Shown here piece after piece: positions 1-9,701 of a stretch of DNA of 64,000 nt; position 1 is the first letter of the stretch; each line of letters begins with the position of its first letter. The DNA is from Hasllibacter sp. MH4015. Its GTDB lineage: Bacteria > Pseudomonadota > Alphaproteobacteria > Rhodobacterales > Rhodobacteraceae. The translations under genes and the position numbers were made by a program. The stretch covers positions 2,663,875 through 2,727,874 of the forward strand of contig NZ_JAHTBK010000001.1 in assembly GCF_020177575.1 (NCBI RefSeq), in the 5' to 3' direction. The notes under the pieces are model-generated. The model was not told the DNA's origin. It ran no database searches and saw nothing but the letters and a program-made list of their open reading frames with translations.

Positions 1-2
1 TC

Positions 3-1100
3 GACGGACTCGACCTGCCTACCTTCATGGTGATCCTCAAGGAAGACGGGACGCTGGAATTCGCCCATGCCAACGGCGCGCTTGGGCGGATGTCCGGTAT
101 TCCACCGGAAATGTTCAATGGCCGAAACGTCAGCGACCTTTTCCCGACGCGAACGGCGGCCCGGCTGGAGAAGAATTACCGACAGAGTTTCGAGACCGGG
201 GAGCCCGTTTCCTACGAGGAGTGCCTTTTGATCGAGGAGCGGGAGACATGGTGGCAAACCACCCTGTCGCGCCCCGACGGGTTCGACGGGCGCGTCGTGC
301 TTGGTGTGGCGGTGCCCATTACCGAGCGCAAGGAACGCGAATTCGCCTCCGCCAAGGCGCTGGCCGACCTCAATGCCCGTTTCGACGAATTGCGCCTGTT
401 TTCGACAATGGCCGCCCACGATGCCCGCAGCCCGCTGGCCACCGTATCGAGCCTGATCGATCTCGTCCTGGACGGGTTCGAGGATATGGGGGACGGCAAG
501 GCGGAATTGCTGCGCCTGTGTTCCAGCACGGTGGACGAGGCGCTGACCCAGATCAGTGCCACCCTCGACCGTGGGCAGAGCCTCAATTCCGGTGTCGAGT
601 TGAACAGCCGCGTCGATCTTGGTCGCCTGTGCGGGGACATCGCCGCGATGCTTGACCCGGAGATGAGCCTTTCAATCACGACGCCGGACCTGGTGGTTAT
701 CTGCGACGAAGTGGTCGTGCAGATGGCGGTGCGCAACCTGATGTCGAACGCGGCGCGGTTTTGCAGGTCGCGCATTGCCGTGGAAGCGCGGATCGACCCT
801 GACCGTCGCCAGATGATCCTGGACGTGACGGACGATGGTCCCGGCATGCCCCGAGGCAGCACCTTGCGCGATCTAACCAAGTCCGCGGAGACACGCGACG
901 GCACCCACGGCGTCGGCCTTGCCTCCATCGCGACCCTGCTGCGCAGTCGCGGCGGCGCGTTGGATATCGTGCATAGCGGCGGCGATCAGGTGCTTGGTGG
1001 CGCGCGGTTCCGCGTGACGTTGCCGGCGGAGAAGTACACGGGCGCGACGGCGGGCGTCGGGGTTGATGTGAATCCGATCGCGTCGATTGTAAATGAATGA
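3..1100 (+). CDS. PAS-domain sensor histidine kinase, 5'-truncated by window edge
   Basis: The frame is open from the window edge (codons from base 3), so the true start probably lies upstream; the first ATG is at 27. Counting from that ATG, residues 1-100 look like a PAS sensor domain. An H-box follows with MAAHDARSPL (H131), the expected autophosphorylation site. The ATPase domain shows an N-box (NLMSNAARF, N237/N241), a G1 box (DVTDDGPGMP) and a G2 box (GTHGVGLAS). No membrane segment or receiver domain is visible in the part present, so it is probably a soluble kinase or the C-terminal part of a larger sensor. No cognate response regulator is in the window. The kinase call is firm; the signal is unknown. 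Confidence 0.85.
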   Translation, partial: DGLDLPTFMVILKEDGTLEFAHANGALGRMSGIPPEMFNGRNVSDLFPTRTAARLEKNYRQSFETGEPVSYEECLLIEERETWWQTTLSRPDGFDGRVVLGVAVPITERKEREFASAKALADLNARFDELRLFSTMAAHDARSPLATVSSLIDLVLDGFEDMGDGKAELLRLCSSTVDEALTQISATLDRGQSLNSGVELNSRVDLGRLCGDIAAMLDPEMSLSITTPDLVVICDEVVVQMAVRNLMSNAARFCRSRIAVEARIDPDRRQMILDVTDDGPGMPRGSTLRDLTKSAETRDGTHGVGLASIATLLRSRGGALDIVHSGGDQVLGGARFRVTLPAEKYTGATAGVGVDVNPIASIVNE

Positions 1101-1240
1101 CCCGCGCGGCTGCGCAAGGGCGTCGGGCCATTAGGCGAAGGACAGGCGTCGAGCGTAGAGTGCGCTCGATCCCGTCACGTTGGATGGGACCGCGCGCCGA
1201 AGGCCGTACGCAGTTCCACGCAGGCGAAGAGCGTGCGCGT

Positions 1241-1675
1241 CTATTCCGGCTGTACCGGCCATTTCGCATCGAGGTTGCGCAGACCGGCGCGGATCAGTTC
1301 TTCCAGCACGGCCGTGTCGATATCCGCCAACTTGTTCACGTAGAGGCAGGATTTGCCCATCTTGTGCTTGCCGAGCCGCGCGAGTATGTCGCCAAAATCC
1401 GCGTATCCGGGCATAATGTAGATAGACAAATTCGCCTTGCGCGGGCTGAAACCGGTGGCGAGGTAGGATCCTTCGCGCCCGCTTTCGTAGACGTAGTGAT
1501 ACCGCCCGTAGCCCACCATCGTGGGGCCCCACATCCGGGGGGTGAAGCCCGTAACCTCACGGAAAAGCGCATCGAGCGCGAGGCCATCGGCGCGCCGCGT
1601 CGGATGCTCGACACTTTCGAGAAACGCGATCACGTCGGCCTCGGTCGCGCGGGTTTTGTTGTCGGCCTTGGTCAT
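1241..1675 (-). CDS. DUF1801 domain protein
   Basis: A 144-residue protein read from an ATG at 1675. It resembles the DUF1801/YdhG-like family: an N-terminal helix (ADVIAFLESVEHPTRRAD), a central block ending in WGPTMVGYGRYHY, then SYLATGFSPRKANLSIYIM and GKSCLYVNKLADID. Family members are small cytosolic proteins of uncertain biochemical role; some relatives are described as frataxin-like iron chaperones. No signal peptide or membrane segment is visible. It is convergent with the kinase gene and separated by about 385 bp from the photolyase gene, so it is probably a single-gene unit. Family call good, function unknown. Confidence 0.75.
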   Translation of the reverse strand: MTKADNKTRATEADVIAFLESVEHPTRRADGLALDALFREVTGFTPRMWGPTMVGYGRYHYVYESGREGSYLATGFSPRKANLSIYIMPGYADFGDILARLGKHKMGKSCLYVNKLADIDTAVLEELIRAGLRNLDAKWPVQPE

Positions 1676-2060
1676 GGCGCGGTCCTTCAGTCAGTCTGCG
1701 GATCGTGTAAAGGCTAACACATCCAGCGGGTCAGAAAAATGAGGGCGGATTTCGGGCGGTCGAGCAGCGCGTGCGGGCGTACCGATTTCGGTGGCATCCG
1801 CCGCGTGCACAGCGTCAAGCGCGCCGCTTGACCCGGACGAACGCGATCCGTCAGGGAGGGTGCGAAGGGCCGCGATTTGGCTCAACCCCGTGTCGTCTTG
1901 GACCTGCTCGGGGGGTCGCCTCACAGGACATCAAGCGCGGCTTGCCGTTGGCCGTCCGGCCGGTTGCAGCGCACGGCAGAACAGTCAAATAGACGCGACC
2001 GACGACGAATGTGCGTCTGTGGAACCGGTGGTGGGGTATAACGGCCCGAAAGCGCGTCGG
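1676..2060. other. Intergenic region with one perfect inverted repeat
   Basis: No convincing gene was found in these 385 bp. Short open frames here have no recognisable motif or good ribosome binding site. The one clear structure is a perfect 8-bp inverted repeat with a 3-bp spacer at 1814-1832 (GTCAAGCG, CGC, CGCTTGAC). It may be a protein-binding dyad or a small hairpin. It is not followed by a T-run in either direction, so it is not a standard terminator. Confidence 0.4.
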
Positions 2061-3587
2061 TCAGACGCGGTCGCCGGCGGAAAGCCTGTCCAGGAACTCC
2101 TCCGCGCTTTGCAACGTATCCGCGCGTTTCTCGTCGGACATGCGCATCCAGGTGCGATACATCTGCGCCATACGGGGGTTCTTGCCGAAGCGGTCCTTGT
2201 GGCGGTCGAGGAAGGCCCAGTAGAGGTAGTTGAAGGGGCAGGCCCCCTCCCCTGTCTTGACCTTCACGTCGTAGGCGCAGTCCTTGCAGTAGTCGGACAT
2301 CTTGTTGATGTAATTCCCGCCCGAAACGTATGGCTTGGAGCCGACGATGCCGCCATCGGCAAACTGGCTCATCCCGATGACGTTGGGCGCTTCGACCCAT
2401 TCATAGGCATCAGCGTAGACGGCGAGGTACCATTCGTGGACCTCGTAGGGGTCGACACCCGCAAGAAGGGCAAAGTTGCCGGTGACCATGAGGCGCTGGA
2501 TGTGGTGGGCGTAGGCCTCATCCCGGGTCTGGGTGATGGCCTCGTTGAGGCAGGTCATGCGGGTGTCCGCGTCCCAGTAGAAGCCGGGCAATTTGCGTTG
2601 GTGGTTGAGAATGTTGCGGCGCGTGTAGTCGGGCCCTTCACGGAAATAGATCCCGCGCATGTATTCCCGCCAGCCGATGATCTGGCGGATGAAGCCTTCG
2701 ACGGCGTTGAGTGGGGCGTGGCCGGTCTTGTAGGCGTCTTCGGCGGCGTCGCAGATTTCACGCCAGCCGAGGAGGCCTGCGTTGAGGTACATGGAAATGA
2801 CCGAGTGGTAGAGGAAGCGTTCGCCCACCATCATCGCGTCCTGAAAATCGCCGAACTTCGGCAGGGCGCACTTGATGAAATGGCTGAGCGCACGGCGGGC
2901 CTGCCCGGTGTCAGTGGCGAACCAGAAGCCATCAAGCGTGCCGAAATTATTGTCGAATCGGGATTTGACCAGCGCCAGCACCTCTTCGACCGTTTCGTCC
3001 GGGGTGAATTGCATGGGCGCCGCGTCGACCGATCCCGGCGGCGGTTTGCGGTTCTCGTGATCGTAATTCCACTTGCCGCCTTCGGGTGTCTCGCCATCCA
3101 TGAGCAGGCCGGTTTTGCGGCGCATCTCACGGTAGAACCATTCCATCCGCAGCTCTTTGCGATCCGCCGCCCAATCCTCGAATTCCGCGTGGGAACAGAG
3201 GAACCGATCGTCGGGGAAGATGTGGACCGGGATCGGCATCTCTTCGAGGGCTTCGATCAGGCGGAACTCGCCGGGTTCGGTGGCCAGTACCTCCTCGGCC
3301 TTGGCCTCGTCGCAGGCGCGCAGGATTTCGCCGGGGATCGAGCGTGAATTCTCGGAATCGTCGAGCTTGCTATAGCGGACCTGCCAGCCGTCGCTTTCGA
3401 GTTTAACGGCGAATTTGCGCATGGCGGCGAAGAGGAAGGCGATCTTCTTGGGGTGATGGGGGACGTAGGACGCCTCATCCGCGACCTCGGCCATCAGAAG
3501 GATATCGCGGGCCTTGTCGGCTTCGCGCAGCGCGCGGATATCGGGTGAGAGTTGATCGCCGAGGATCAGGATGATGCGGGGCTTCAC
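2061..3587 (-). CDS. phrB: FeS-type (6-4) photolyase / cryptochrome-related protein (PhrB family)
   Basis: This 508-residue protein belongs to the deoxyribodipyrimidine photolyase-related (FeS-BCP) family, which repairs UV (6-4) photoproducts with FAD, a lumazine antenna and a 4Fe-4S cluster. The N-terminus (KPRIILILGDQLSP) is the typical Rossmann-like antenna domain. Four cysteines sit at about 346, 434, 437 and 450 (TRMTCLNE, SDYCKDCAY, GACPF). Their spacing of 88, 3 and 13 residues is, from memory, that of the cluster ligands in Agrobacterium PhrB. I chose the GTG at 3587: it overlaps the SDR stop codon by 4 bp (GTGA) and has GAGGTG just upstream. A TTG at 3590 is the alternative. It is probably co-transcribed with the upstream SDR gene. 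Confidence 0.9.
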   Translation of the reverse strand: MKPRIILILGDQLSPDIRALREADKARDILLMAEVADEASYVPHHPKKIAFLFAAMRKFAVKLESDGWQVRYSKLDDSENSRSIPGEILRACDEAKAEEVLATEPGEFRLIEALEEMPIPVHIFPDDRFLCSHAEFEDWAADRKELRMEWFYREMRRKTGLLMDGETPEGGKWNYDHENRKPPPGSVDAAPMQFTPDETVEEVLALVKSRFDNNFGTLDGFWFATDTGQARRALSHFIKCALPKFGDFQDAMMVGERFLYHSVISMYLNAGLLGWREICDAAEDAYKTGHAPLNAVEGFIRQIIGWREYMRGIYFREGPDYTRRNILNHQRKLPGFYWDADTRMTCLNEAITQTRDEAYAHHIQRLMVTGNFALLAGVDPYEVHEWYLAVYADAYEWVEAPNVIGMSQFADGGIVGSKPYVSGGNYINKMSDYCKDCAYDVKVKTGEGACPFNYLYWAFLDRHKDRFGKNPRMAQMYRTWMRMSDEKRADTLQSAEEFLDRLSAGDRV

Positions 3588-4249
3588 CAAGGCACCTCGG
3601 CCCCGGAATAGTCGTAGAAGCCGCCGGTCTGGTCGGGGCGCAGGCGTTCCATCACGTCGCAGAGCATCTTTGCGGTTTCATCGGCGGGCACGGTCTTGTG
3701 AGTGGCGGCGTAGTCTTCCGTGAAGGGGGTCGCGACGGTGCCGGGATGAAGCGCGACGGCGATGGCGTCCTTGTGGGTGCGCTTCAGTTCGATCGCCGCG
3801 CCGTGCACAAGCATGTTCGCTGCCGCCTTGGACGCGCGGTAGCTGTGCCAGCCGCCGATCCTGTTGTCCCCGATGGAGCCCACACGGGCCGTCAAGACGG
3901 CGCTGACCGACCGGCCCTGTTTCGGCAAGAGGCGCGGCAGGTGACGCAGGATGTTGGCGGTGCCGATGGTGTTCACCGCAAAGACCTCTGCCATGGCGCG
4001 CGGCTCGATCGCGGAGAGTTGTTTTTCGGGGGCATGACCTTGGGCGGCGAGGATGCCGGTGGCTACGAAAATCGTCTGGAACGGGCCTTCGAGGTCGCCG
4101 AGGATATCATCGACGGTTTCCGCATCGGTGATGTCCAACCCGTCCGCGCTGCGCGACAGGCCGGTGACGTTGCCGCCGCGCGCGCGCATCTCGCCCGCCA
4201 CGGCCTGCCCGATCCCGCCGGACGCACCTATCACAAGAGCATCAATCAT
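3584..4249 (-). CDS. SDR-family short-chain dehydrogenase
   Basis: A 221-residue protein of the short-chain dehydrogenase/reductase superfamily. It starts with the nucleotide-binding loop IGASGGIGQAV, has an N-terminal DITDAE acidic turn, and carries the catalytic YRASKAA (YxxxK) motif preceded by SIGDNRIGGW. The ATG at 4249 puts the glycine motif about nine residues from the N-terminus, as usual for the family; an upstream TTG at 4285 is less likely. It resembles the C-factor-like SDR subgroup, whose substrates are mostly unknown. Its 3' end overlaps the photolyase start by 4 bp, implying translational coupling. NAD(P)-dependent oxidoreductase is secure; the substrate is not. Confidence 0.85.
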   Translation of the reverse strand: MIDALVIGASGGIGQAVAGEMRARGGNVTGLSRSADGLDITDAETVDDILGDLEGPFQTIFVATGILAAQGHAPEKQLSAIEPRAMAEVFAVNTIGTANILRHLPRLLPKQGRSVSAVLTARVGSIGDNRIGGWHSYRASKAAANMLVHGAAIELKRTHKDAIAVALHPGTVATPFTEDYAATHKTVPADETAKMLCDVMERLRPDQTGGFYDYSGAEVPW

Positions 4250-4325
4250 GGAGGGGCGAGGTAAGGCCGTGCGCACTTGCGTCAAGCGCCGGGCACGTTA
4301 GGAGGAGCGCGAAGGAGTGAGAACT

Positions 4326-4970
4326 ATGGGCGAATTGATCCTTGTCCGGCACGGGCAGGCAAATTCCGGGGCGACCACGGAGGAGGCGTACGATCGGCTG
4401 TCAGCGTTGGGGCATCGCCAGGCCGGATGGTTGGGCGATTGGTTTGCCGCGCAGGAAGCGCCCTTCGATCAGGTCTATCGCGGCACGATGCGGCGGCATC
4501 GCGAGACGGCAGAGGGGATCGGGGTTGAGGCGCAGGCGGACGCGAGGCTGAACGAGTTGGATTATTTTGCGCTGGCCCGCGACATGGAGATCACCCACGG
4601 CATGCCGATCCCCGCGACCCAGCAGGATTTCGCGGATCATATCCCCCAGACGCTGAAGGCGTGGCACGCGCAGGAGATTGCGGGCGCGGAGCCCTTCGCG
4701 GCGTTCGAGGCACGGATCGCAACGGTTCTGGCGGAGGCCGCGACGCCGGGCCGGCGGGTTTTGTGTGTGACGAGCGGCGGCGTGATCGCCATGTCGCTGC
4801 GAATTGCGTTGGGGTTGGACATGGACCGGTTGGCGCAGGTTTTGCTGCCGATCTTCAACTCGTCCGTGCACCGGTTTCGGGTGGTCGAGGGCGGTACGTT
4901 CCTGACCAGCTTCAACGCCGTGCCGCATCTGGAGGGGCCGGAGCGTGTTGAGGCGCGGACCTGGGTTTGA
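4326..4970 (+). CDS. Histidine phosphatase family protein (phosphoglycerate mutase-like)
   Basis: A 214-residue cytosolic protein with the branch-1 histidine phosphatase signature LILVRHGQAN near the N-terminus (H9 is the phospho-acceptor), followed by LSALGHRQAGWLGDWF and RGTMRRHRETAEG. The second catalytic histidine usually lies in a late GVI/GH motif; here the region reads VTSGGVIAMSLRIAL, so that histidine is replaced and the exact activity is uncertain. The ATG at 4326 is preceded by AGGAG with an 8-bp spacer, which favours it over the GTG at 4317. It is divergent from the SDR/photolyase pair and stands alone before the leu leader. Confidence 0.8.
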   Translation: MGELILVRHGQANSGATTEEAYDRLSALGHRQAGWLGDWFAAQEAPFDQVYRGTMRRHRETAEGIGVEAQADARLNELDYFALARDMEITHGMPIPATQQDFADHIPQTLKAWHAQEIAGAEPFAAFEARIATVLAEAATPGRRVLCVTSGGVIAMSLRIALGLDMDRLAQVLLPIFNSSVHRFRVVEGGTFLTSFNAVPHLEGPERVEARTWV

Positions 4971-5190
4971 GGCGCGCGTCGTCGGGCCGCGGTGCGGCGA
5001 TCTAACGTGGATTTCGGCCACTTTATGCCCGCCAAGTCGCCCTTCGCCTCATTGAAACATCAAGACCAGCCAATTCGCCGTGCCGGGGGGGCGGCCCGAC
5101 GATGCGCGGCGGCTTCGCCTTGGTCCCGCGCAGGGTGGCAACGCCGGGTAGGGGCTTTTCATTTACGTTTTCCGAGGTATGGTGCCTCCT

Positions 5191-5277
5191 ATGTTGACCA
5201 AGCAGCCTCATATCCTTTTGCCCGCGGATCGTCCGCGTGCCGCCCTGCTTGGCCTTCTTCTCCTTAGCCGCCTCTGA
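5191..5277 (+). CDS. leuL: leu leader peptide (attenuation leader upstream of leuA)
   Basis: A 28-codon reading frame lies 75 bp before leuA and contains ten leucines, six of them in the last ten residues (the run LLGLLLL near the end). Five are CTT codons, which are generally disfavoured in GC-rich genomes like this one. Size, position and composition fit a leader whose stalled translation reports leucyl-tRNA shortage. An in-frame ATG at 5179 would add four residues; GAGG at 5174-5177 is 13 bp from the ATG used here. The stop codon lies inside the first arm of a hairpin (5271-5306), as expected for ribosome-dependent RNA switching. Role is inferred from sequence and position. Confidence 0.75.
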   Translation: MLTKQPHILLPADRPRAALLGLLLLSRL

Positions 5278-5320
5278 GCGTGCCATTCGGCGCGACCGCT
5301 CAGGGGAGGACAGCGCCGGA
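5271..5320 (+). promoter_or_regulatory. Candidate leuA attenuator: two mutually exclusive hairpins
   Basis: Stem A pairs 5271-5280 with 5297-5306 (10 bp, one G-T wobble) and its 5' arm covers the leader stop codon. Stem B pairs 5286-5293 with 5313-5320 (8 bp, one wobble) and uses the loop of stem A, so both cannot form simply together. Neither is followed by a T-run, so control may act on leuA translation or on Rho rather than by intrinsic termination. The leuA AAGGA site lies at 5339-5343, downstream of both stems. Confidence 0.55.
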
Positions 5321-5351
5321 GAGACACCCAAAACGCCTAAGGATATGAACG

Positions 5352-6911
5352 ATGACCTCTGAAAACCGAGTCCTGATTTTTGACACCACCCTGCGCGACG
5401 GTGAGCAATCGCCCGGCGCCACGATGTCCCACGATGAGAAGCTGGAGATTGCCGGGCTGCTCGATGAGATGGGCGTGGATATCATCGAGGCGGGCTTTCC
5501 GATTGCCAGCGAGGGCGATTTCGCCGCCGTCTCGGAGATTGCGAAGAACGCCAAGAATTCCACGATCTGCGGGCTGGCCCGCGCGAACTTCAAGGATATC
5601 GACCGCGCGTGGGAGGCGGTGAAGCACGCGAAATCGCCCCGCATCCACACGTTCATCGGGACGTCTCCGCAGCACCGGGCCATTCCGAACCTGACGATGG
5701 ACGAGATGGCGGATCGCATCCACGAGACGGTGACGCATGCCCGCAACCTCTGTGACAACGTGCAGTGGAGCCCGATGGATGCGACGCGGACGGAGTGGGA
5801 TTACCTGGCGCGCACGGTTGAGATTGCGATCAAGGCCGGTGCCACGACGATCAACATTCCCGACACCTGCGGATATACGGCTCCGGTTGAAAGTGCGGAT
5901 TTGATCCGGCGTTTGATCGCCGAAGTGCCCGGCGCGGATGAGATCATCTTCGCCACCCATTGCCATAACGATCTGGGTATGGCGACGGCGAACTCTTTGG
6001 CCGCTGTGGCCGGTGGTGCGCGGCAAATCGAATGCACGATCAACGGCTTGGGGGAACGCGCGGGCAACACGGCGTTGGAAGAGGTCGTGATGGCCATGAA
6101 AGTCCGCCACGACATCATGCCGTACACGACCGGCATCGACTCCACCAAGATCATGCATCTCAGCCGCCGGGTCGCGACCGTGTCGGGCTTCAACGTGCAG
6201 CCCAACAAGGCGATTGTCGGCAAGAACGCCTTCGCCCACGAAAGCGGTATCCACCAGGATGGGATGCTGAAATCAGCCGATACGTTCGAGATCATGCGGC
6301 CCGAGGATGTGGGCCTGGCCGAGACCAATATCGTCATGGGCAAACATTCGGGGCGCGCCGCGCTGCGGAGCAAGCTGAAGGATCTGGGCTATGACATGGC
6401 CGACAATCAACTCAACGATCTGTTCGTGCGGTTCAAGGCGCTGGCGGATCGGAAGAAAGAGGTCTTCGACGATGACCTGATCGCGCTGGTGACGGATGCG
6501 GGGTCCGATGGCGAGGGGCATCTGGAGGTCAAGTTCCTGCGCGTGATCTGCGGGACGGAAGCGCCGCAATCGGCGGATTTGACCTTGCGTGTCGGGGATA
6601 CGGATCAGCAGGCGACCGCGCAGGGCGACGGGCCGGTGGATGCGGCGTTCAACGCGGTGAAGCAGCTGTTCCCGAACGAGGCTTCGTTGCAGCTCTACCA
6701 GGTGAGCGCCGTGACGGAAGGAATGGACGCGCAGGCGACCGTGACTGTGCGCATCGAGGAAGACGGACGGATCGCCACGGGCCAGTCAGCGGATACCGAC
6801 ACTGTGGTGGCAAGCGTGAAGGCTTACGTGAACGCGCTCAACCGCCTGATCGTCCGGCGGGAGAAGACCGGCGGAGACGTCAAGGAAGTCAGCTATAAGG
6901 ATGTGGGATGA
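5352..6911 (+). CDS. leuA: 2-isopropylmalate synthase
   Basis: Catalyses condensation of acetyl-CoA with 2-oxoisovalerate, the committed step of leucine synthesis. The 519-residue length is normal for the long LeuA form. The N-terminal TIM barrel opens with DTTLRDGEQSPGATM, and the metal ligands are visible in THCHNDLGMA (H203, H205) and NGLGERAGNT (N239), with LGKHSGR-type sequence MGKHSGRAALR further on. Residues from about 395 form the C-terminal leucine-sensing regulatory domain, so feedback inhibition is expected. AAGGA stands 8 bp before the ATG. The Leu-rich leader upstream suggests additional control by leucyl-tRNA supply. The stop overlaps the next gene by 4 bp. Confidence 0.97.
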   Translation: MTSENRVLIFDTTLRDGEQSPGATMSHDEKLEIAGLLDEMGVDIIEAGFPIASEGDFAAVSEIAKNAKNSTICGLARANFKDIDRAWEAVKHAKSPRIHTFIGTSPQHRAIPNLTMDEMADRIHETVTHARNLCDNVQWSPMDATRTEWDYLARTVEIAIKAGATTINIPDTCGYTAPVESADLIRRLIAEVPGADEIIFATHCHNDLGMATANSLAAVAGGARQIECTINGLGERAGNTALEEVVMAMKVRHDIMPYTTGIDSTKIMHLSRRVATVSGFNVQPNKAIVGKNAFAHESGIHQDGMLKSADTFEIMRPEDVGLAETNIVMGKHSGRAALRSKLKDLGYDMADNQLNDLFVRFKALADRKKEVFDDDLIALVTDAGSDGEGHLEVKFLRVICGTEAPQSADLTLRVGDTDQQATAQGDGPVDAAFNAVKQLFPNEASLQLYQVSAVTEGMDAQATVTVRIEEDGRIATGQSADTDTVVASVKAYVNALNRLIVRREKTGGDVKEVSYKDVG

Positions 6912-7528
6912 TGCGGATTTGGATGTCTCGATGCGCGGGACTGGCCCTTGGGTTTCTCACTCTTTTCGGGGTCAATCACACCGCGCACGCGCAAAGCGCG
7001 TGTCCGAATGCCGCGGACCTGCGCGGCGGGATCGCTCTGATCCGGGATGAGCCGTTCTATTCCAACGTGATGACGACGGTGAACGGTGGCCTTGCCGAAG
7101 CGCGCGTCATGCAACGTGGTGCGACTCCGGAGGTTGTATCCACCACCTATTCCCATGCCCTGACAGTCACACGTCGGGTGGGAGCGAATGGCGTACTCGA
7201 GCTGGTCTACGACGACGACACGGCAATGCTCGACCGCTTGGCGCAGATCGGGTCCTGGACCACGGGCGTGACGCTTCTGTCCGGTGGCGTGCAGCAAGGC
7301 ACCGGTACATTTACCGCCCGGTATGTGGACACCGTGTCCCTGCCACTCGGCGATTGCACCTACGAGACCTGGCACGTCCGCACCGCGCTGGCTCTCGAAG
7401 GGCGAGATACGATCTTGCAGGATCGCTACTTCGCCCCGGTGCTCCGGCTTTCGCTTGCCACTGTGTCACTCGATGCCGGTGGGAACCCGGTCAGCGGCGT
7501 GGTCTACGATCGGATCGAGGCGCGCTAG
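6908..7528 (+). CDS. Secreted hypothetical protein
   Basis: A 206-residue protein with a clear Sec signal peptide (hydrophobic core LALGFLTLFGV, cleavage probably after HTAHA before QSACP). The mature part is rich in beta-type sequence and has two cysteines (SACPN and GDCTYE) that could form a disulfide in the periplasm. No catalytic motif is recognised. The ATG overlaps the leuA stop by 4 bp (ATGA), so it is likely translated from the leuA message although a role in leucine synthesis is not evident. A hairpin with a T-run follows at 7642, before mreB. Function unknown. Confidence 0.75.
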   Translation: MMRIWMSRCAGLALGFLTLFGVNHTAHAQSACPNAADLRGGIALIRDEPFYSNVMTTVNGGLAEARVMQRGATPEVVSTTYSHALTVTRRVGANGVLELVYDDDTAMLDRLAQIGSWTTGVTLLSGGVQQGTGTFTARYVDTVSLPLGDCTYETWHVRTALALEGRDTILQDRYFAPVLRLSLATVSLDAGGNPVSGVVYDRIEAR

Positions 7529-7641
7529 GGGCGTTGAACCGGCCGGATGCGGCAGCCCGCCGCCGATCCGCGCAGCCTCCGCCCCTTGCAGGCTAAGGGG
7601 GTAGACGTCTATATGCCGAGTCTCAGGTGGGCGTCCTCGTG

Positions 7642-7659
7642 AAGGGGAGGCCCCTTTTT
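7642..7659 (+). terminator. Hairpin with T-run before mreB
   Basis: AAGGGG (7642-7647) pairs with CCCCTT (7651-7656) around a 3-nt loop, and the run continues to five Ts ending at 7659. It could end the leuA message, about 115 bp past the secreted-protein gene. A weak promoter-like pair, TTGCAG (7586-7591) and TATATG (7610-7615) with an 18-bp spacer, lies upstream; if it is used, the hairpin would instead be an attenuator in the mreB leader. Confidence 0.5.
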
Positions 7660-7666
7660 GAATTGA

Positions 7667-8725
<1,059 letters not shown>

Positions 8726-8752
8726 TCCGTCCGACGACCCGAAAGGCGATCC

Positions 8753-9700
8753 ATGGCCCGGGACAGCTACGACGATTCCTATTCCAGACCCGTCCGGCGC
8801 TTGCTGTTGGCGGTGCTGGTGCTGTTCCTCGTCTCGCTGGTGCTGGTCTGGCGCATCGACAATCCCAGGGTGGAACGCATGCGCGCGGCGATTGTGGATC
8901 GCTATGTGCCCAACATGGAATGGATGCTGGCACCTGTCACCGGGATCGCGCGGATGGCCGAGGATTTCCAAAGCTACACACGCCTTTTCGAGCAAAATCA
9001 GGAGCTTCGCCGCGAGTTGCAGCAGATGCGAGCCTGGCGGGAGGCCGCCCTGCAGCTGGAGCAGGAGAATGCGCGTCTGCTGGACCTGAACCGCGTGCAA
9101 CTGGACCCGGAATTGACCTTCGTGACGGGGATCGTGCTGGCCGATAGCGGATCGCCCTTCCGCCGCTCCGTGCTTCTGAACGTGGGCGGGCGCGATGGCA
9201 TCCTCGACGGATGGGCCACGATGGACGGGCTTGGCGTGGTCGGCCGCATCTCGGGCGTGGGAGAGCGGACAAGCCGTGTCCTGCTTCTGACCGACGCGGC
9301 GAGCCGTATCCCAGTGACGATCCAGCCATCAGGGCAACAGGCGCTGCTGATGGGCGACAACACCGCCAACCCGATCCTCGATTTCGTGGAAGACCCCGAA
9401 GACATCGCGGCGGGCGACCGGATCGTGACCTCCGGTGACGGTGGCTTGTTCCCGCCGGGCTTGCTGGTGGGACAGGTCGTCTTCACCTCCGACGGACGCC
9501 TGCGCGCGCGTTTGTCGGCGGATTTGCAACGGCTGAACTTCATGCGCGTGATGCGCAGCCACCCGGGCACGACGCTCAACGACCCCGCGGGCCTGATCGG
9601 TCCGCCTTGGCCGCCGACGGGCATGATGCTGGACGAGGAAGGCGTGCTGGTCCCCGATCCGTCCGCGCGCGCGGCGGCACCGATCGAACCGGAGCAGTGA
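8753..9700 (+). CDS. mreC: Rod shape-determining protein MreC
   Basis: A 315-residue bitopic membrane protein that links MreB to periplasmic wall enzymes. One membrane segment (LLLAVLVLFLVSLVLVW, about residues 20-38) is followed by a coiled-coil region rich in Glu/Gln (LFEQNQELRRELQQMR) and the beta-barrel MreC domain, with typical VGRISGVGERTSRVLLLTD sequence. The C-terminal tail is proline- and alanine-rich. AAAGGCG lies just before the ATG. It sits 27 bp after mreB and 1 bp before mreD, as in a single operon. Confidence 0.95.
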   Translation: MARDSYDDSYSRPVRRLLLAVLVLFLVSLVLVWRIDNPRVERMRAAIVDRYVPNMEWMLAPVTGIARMAEDFQSYTRLFEQNQELRRELQQMRAWREAALQLEQENARLLDLNRVQLDPELTFVTGIVLADSGSPFRRSVLLNVGGRDGILDGWATMDGLGVVGRISGVGERTSRVLLLTDAASRIPVTIQPSGQQALLMGDNTANPILDFVEDPEDIAAGDRIVTSGDGGLFPPGLLVGQVVFTSDGRLRARLSADLQRLNFMRVMRSHPGTTLNDPAGLIGPPWPPTGMMLDEEGVLVPDPSARAAAPIEPEQ

Positions 9701-9701
9701 C

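Noticed and set aside
1814-1832. Terminator for the photolyase gene
   Set aside because: The GTCAAGCG/CGCTTGAC repeat lies over 225 bp past the stop and has no T-run, so I list it only as an inverted repeat.
1791-3347. Long plus-strand open frame (518 codons) over the photolyase gene
   Set aside because: Antisense shadow of a GC-rich gene; no recognisable motifs, while the minus strand has the full FeS photolyase family pattern.
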